A DNA stretch of 64,000 nucleotides from Hygrocybe punicea (taxonomy: Eukaryota > Basidiomycota > Agaricomycetes > Agaricales > Hygrophoraceae): positions 3,286,001-3,350,000 of the forward strand of contig OY744466.1 of assembly GCA_963556145.1 (NCBI GenBank), read 5' to 3'. Position 1 is the stretch's first letter, and each line of letters starts with the position of its first letter. The position numbers and the translations under genes are program-made. Under the pieces are notes generated by a model. The model saw only the letters and a program-made list of their open reading frames with translations, searched no databases and was not told the origin of the DNA. Below, piece by piece: positions 61,813 to 64,000 of the stretch.

Positions 61813-62833
61813 ATGCTTCCCCCTCGTGCCTGTTCGTGCTGCTTGTTTAACAACATTCGTCGTTCATCCGATCTAATGCATGTCCTCAATCTAGTTACCT
61901 TTATCGGGCTTAATATCGTCCGCGTGTTGAGTATTATCACCCTCTTGCTGGTGTTCTCCAGCAGCATCGTCGTGATGGTTCACGATATCGAAGCGGTCAA
62001 CCACTTCGTCACAGAAGGGAAACTAGCAGGAAACTCTACGTTGGACGACTATACGATTAATTGCGACTATATTGAGTACGTTTTGTTTGATACACTTCCG
62101 TTTTTCTGCAGACTGTTGAGACAACTTGTATTGCAGGGGCAGTACTGTACCAAATCAACCTGCCGGAGCCTTCTGGGCGGTTGTCAATCGCCTTTTCATC
62201 ATCGGTCAAGTCATCGTCCTCATCCTGTCGGAACTCGGCTGGCCGGCTGTCTTCTTTGACCGCTTCTTCCCTGTACTCGGAAAGGACTTTGGTCTTGGCG
62301 CCCTTGGTGTTTTCCAATGCCTGTAAGTCATTTTTTCCATCTATTCTCTATCATGCACGGGGCATTGGCATTGATTTGTCTTGTGCTATTTCTAGTATCG
62401 GGGCTGCGGTTCTGTCGCATTTCGTTGATGACTTTGCACTCGTATCTGCGTTCTTCCTGTTCGCTCTTGGCTGCCTCAACATCCTTGTGGGTCTCATTTG
62501 GCGTCAATCTGCCAAGAGCAAACGTTCCATCACCTCTTGGCGCGAACAGGAGAAGGCTCTTCTCCCAACTCACTTTACTGGCGCGAGTGCTCGCTCCACT
62601 GTTTCCTCGTTTGGCGAGAAAGATGGTCGAGACTCATTTGGGAGTGATAAGGTTGGAATGGGATTCGGACGACAGGGCGAGAAGGCTGCTGCTCTACAAG
62701 GTATGAGTTTTAACTTCGATGATTTGATGGCTTAGTTGTTAACCACCAGTGACTCGCTGTAGGATTTAAGATCTCACGACCCGGCGAGGCACTTCCAAAG
62801 TATCATCCCTCGCCTGCCGCCAATAAGGACTAA
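61813..62833 (+). CDS. DUF7598-like four-helix membrane protein
   Basis: Uncharacterised fungal membrane protein. The ATG at 61813 gives MLPPRACSCCLFNNIRRSSD. Four hydrophobic segments are visible: VLNLVTFIGLNIVRVLSIIT (first), FWAVVNRLFIIGQVIVLILS, LGALGVFQCLIGAAVLSHFV across an intron, and ALVSAFFLFALGCLNILVGL. Between helices 1 and 2 is a luminal/extracellular loop with NSTL (possible glycosylation) and two Cys. The C-terminal tail is polar and Ser-rich (SARSTVSSFGEKDGRD) and the last exon adds GFKISRPGEALPKYHPS. The N-terminal cysteines (CSCC) could be palmitoylated. The family label is from memory of basidiomycete annotations; no function is known. Confidence 0.8.
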
Positions 62834-63050
62834 AGACACTTATCAGTATCATACTGCCAACAATATTTTGTAGCTCTTAGCACAGTTACGGTTATACAAC
62901 TACCCTTAGTCAGCAATGATCGATCGATCGTGTTTGTGACTGTTTGCCGTCTAGAAAGTTCCTGCTTATTGTATCGACATCTCCAATGTCTTCAACCGTG
63001 TATATCCTGCATATGTTTGAGCCCCATTCACAGGCAAAATATCAACATCA

Positions 63051-63895
63051 ATGTTCGACTACAGCCAATACGCCGATTCCATACACAGGGCCCCATTCCT
63101 CTCCCAGCGTAGTCCTTCGTCACGGTCGAATGACGATATCGACCCTCAAGACGGGAACCTGTCATCATCGGGATATGGCCAGTACGGACTCTCACCCCGG
63201 GAGAGAGCATATCTCATTGCGAAACGGAGACAAGAAGCAGCAGAAAAGGAGCGTGAGCGGTTTCTAGCCGAAGATGATAGACGGAAGAAGGGGGAGATAT
63301 CGCCAGCCGAGAACCTTTTGGGATCCCAAAAGTTGGAGGCGTCTGCCACGGAGATGGTAAGTTATCCAATACCATACGGAAAACCGAAAATTTTCACACT
63401 TCTGTGCAGCCAGCAAACTCGGCGATTCATACACAACCTCAACAACCCACTCCCACTCCCTCAGCAACACCTATCACAGATGAACAACTCGCAGCCGCCG
63501 CCAAAATTCAGTCATTCTACCGTGCTCAGAAGGCTCTTTCCGCCATAAAATCCATTCAAACACAATACAACTCGCTCCGGCGCGGTTTCATCTTCCCAAC
63601 CAAACTCGATTTCATGAACAACAACCAACTCGTTAATATCGATGTACCAGACACCTTGCTGGAGCCGGAGCGGATATGCGATAACGCGGAAAGCAGCATA
63701 CAGACTTATAAGCTCGCTTACACGAACTCAAACGCACCGCTCCACCTTTATGTGGAGTCGCTCAGCCGGCTGCTGGTGGCCCTCGACGCGGTGGAGAGCG
63801 GCAGCGCGCAACGAATCCGGGACGGGAGACGCGCTGTTGTCCGACAAGTGGAGGCGGAAGCGAGATTGCTCGACCAGCGTGTAAGGGCCGTGTAG
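63051..63895 (+). CDS. IQ-motif and BAG-domain protein (Hsp70 cochaperone)
   Basis: BAG domains bind the Hsp70 ATPase domain and promote nucleotide release. Two exons (63051-63357 and 63411-63895) joined by an intron with donor GTAAGT and acceptor TGTGCAG. Start MFDYSQYADSIHRAPFLSQR. A charged helix (SPRERAYLIAKRRQEAAEKE) is followed by a Pro/Thr linker. An IQ-like motif comes next (AAAKIQSFYRAQKALSAIKS), then DFMNNNQLVNIDVPDTLLEP. The BAG domain occupies the C-terminal 80 residues (LHLYVESLSRLLVALDAVES to LLDQRVRAV). The arrangement matches mushroom BAG proteins. An IQ motif before BAG would allow calmodulin control. No signal peptide, so it should act in the cytosol, apart from the ER chaperone Lhs1 encoded nearby. 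Confidence 0.9.
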
Positions 63896-64000
63896 GATAA
63901 TTGGCGTCAGAAGGTGATGGTTAGTGATGTTGGAGTCGAGTCTTCGGAAACCGTGCATAAAGCTCCAAAGGGCGAGAACGGAGATATCTCGGACCCAACG

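Overview
This is nuclear DNA of a filamentous fungus, almost certainly a mushroom-forming basidiomycete (Agaricomycetes). The genes are densely packed on both strands and cut by many short introns (about 45-60 bp, GT...AG, often with a CTNAC/CTNAY branch site). The predicted proteins look like those of that class. No rRNA, tRNA, CRISPR array or intact transposon was seen. Exon junctions were read by eye from splice signals and frame, so coordinates of multi-exon genes are gene spans from start codon to stop codon.

The left half (0.6-34.2 kb) is conserved housekeeping. In order: HMCES/SRAP DNA-crosslink sensor (-), TAF8-like TFIID subunit (+), choline-phosphate cytidylyltransferase (-), membrane-anchored YtcJ-type amidohydrolase (+), peroxisomal Lon protease ending in SRL (-), importin beta-1 (-), LSM7 (+), Cid1/Cid13-type nucleotidyltransferase (-), PAN3 (-), wax-synthase-like acyltransferase (-), TFIIE beta (+), a large coiled-coil protein (+), an Arf-like GTPase fused to an extra C-terminal domain (-), and malate dehydrogenase without a transit peptide (-). 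LSM7, the Cid13-like enzyme and PAN3 sit side by side, and all belong to mRNA 3'-end turnover.

The middle (34.2-53.1 kb) is accessory. A 2-kb segment is tandemly duplicated, and each copy carries a single-pass, receptor-like membrane protein. The copies are nearly identical in the membrane span and proximal tail. They differ in the ectodomain almost only by amino-acid-changing substitutions, and copy B needs a shifted splice acceptor to stay open. After these come a decayed WD40 fragment, an MFS transporter, a conserved disordered protein, and about 5 kb with almost no recognisable genes. That stretch holds an A-poor GGTCCT-based minisatellite and one small, unrecognised gene with a good TATA box.

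The right end (53.1-63.9 kb) returns to conserved genes, all on the + strand: the ER Hsp70-like chaperone Lhs1/GRP170 (ending RDEL), a Munc13-like MUN/C2 protein, a DUF7598-like four-helix membrane protein, and an IQ/BAG-domain cochaperone.

The observations most worth following up are the tandem receptor-like pair, the Arf-like fusion gene with its altered switch II and GC-AG intron, and the unknown small gene beside the minisatellite.
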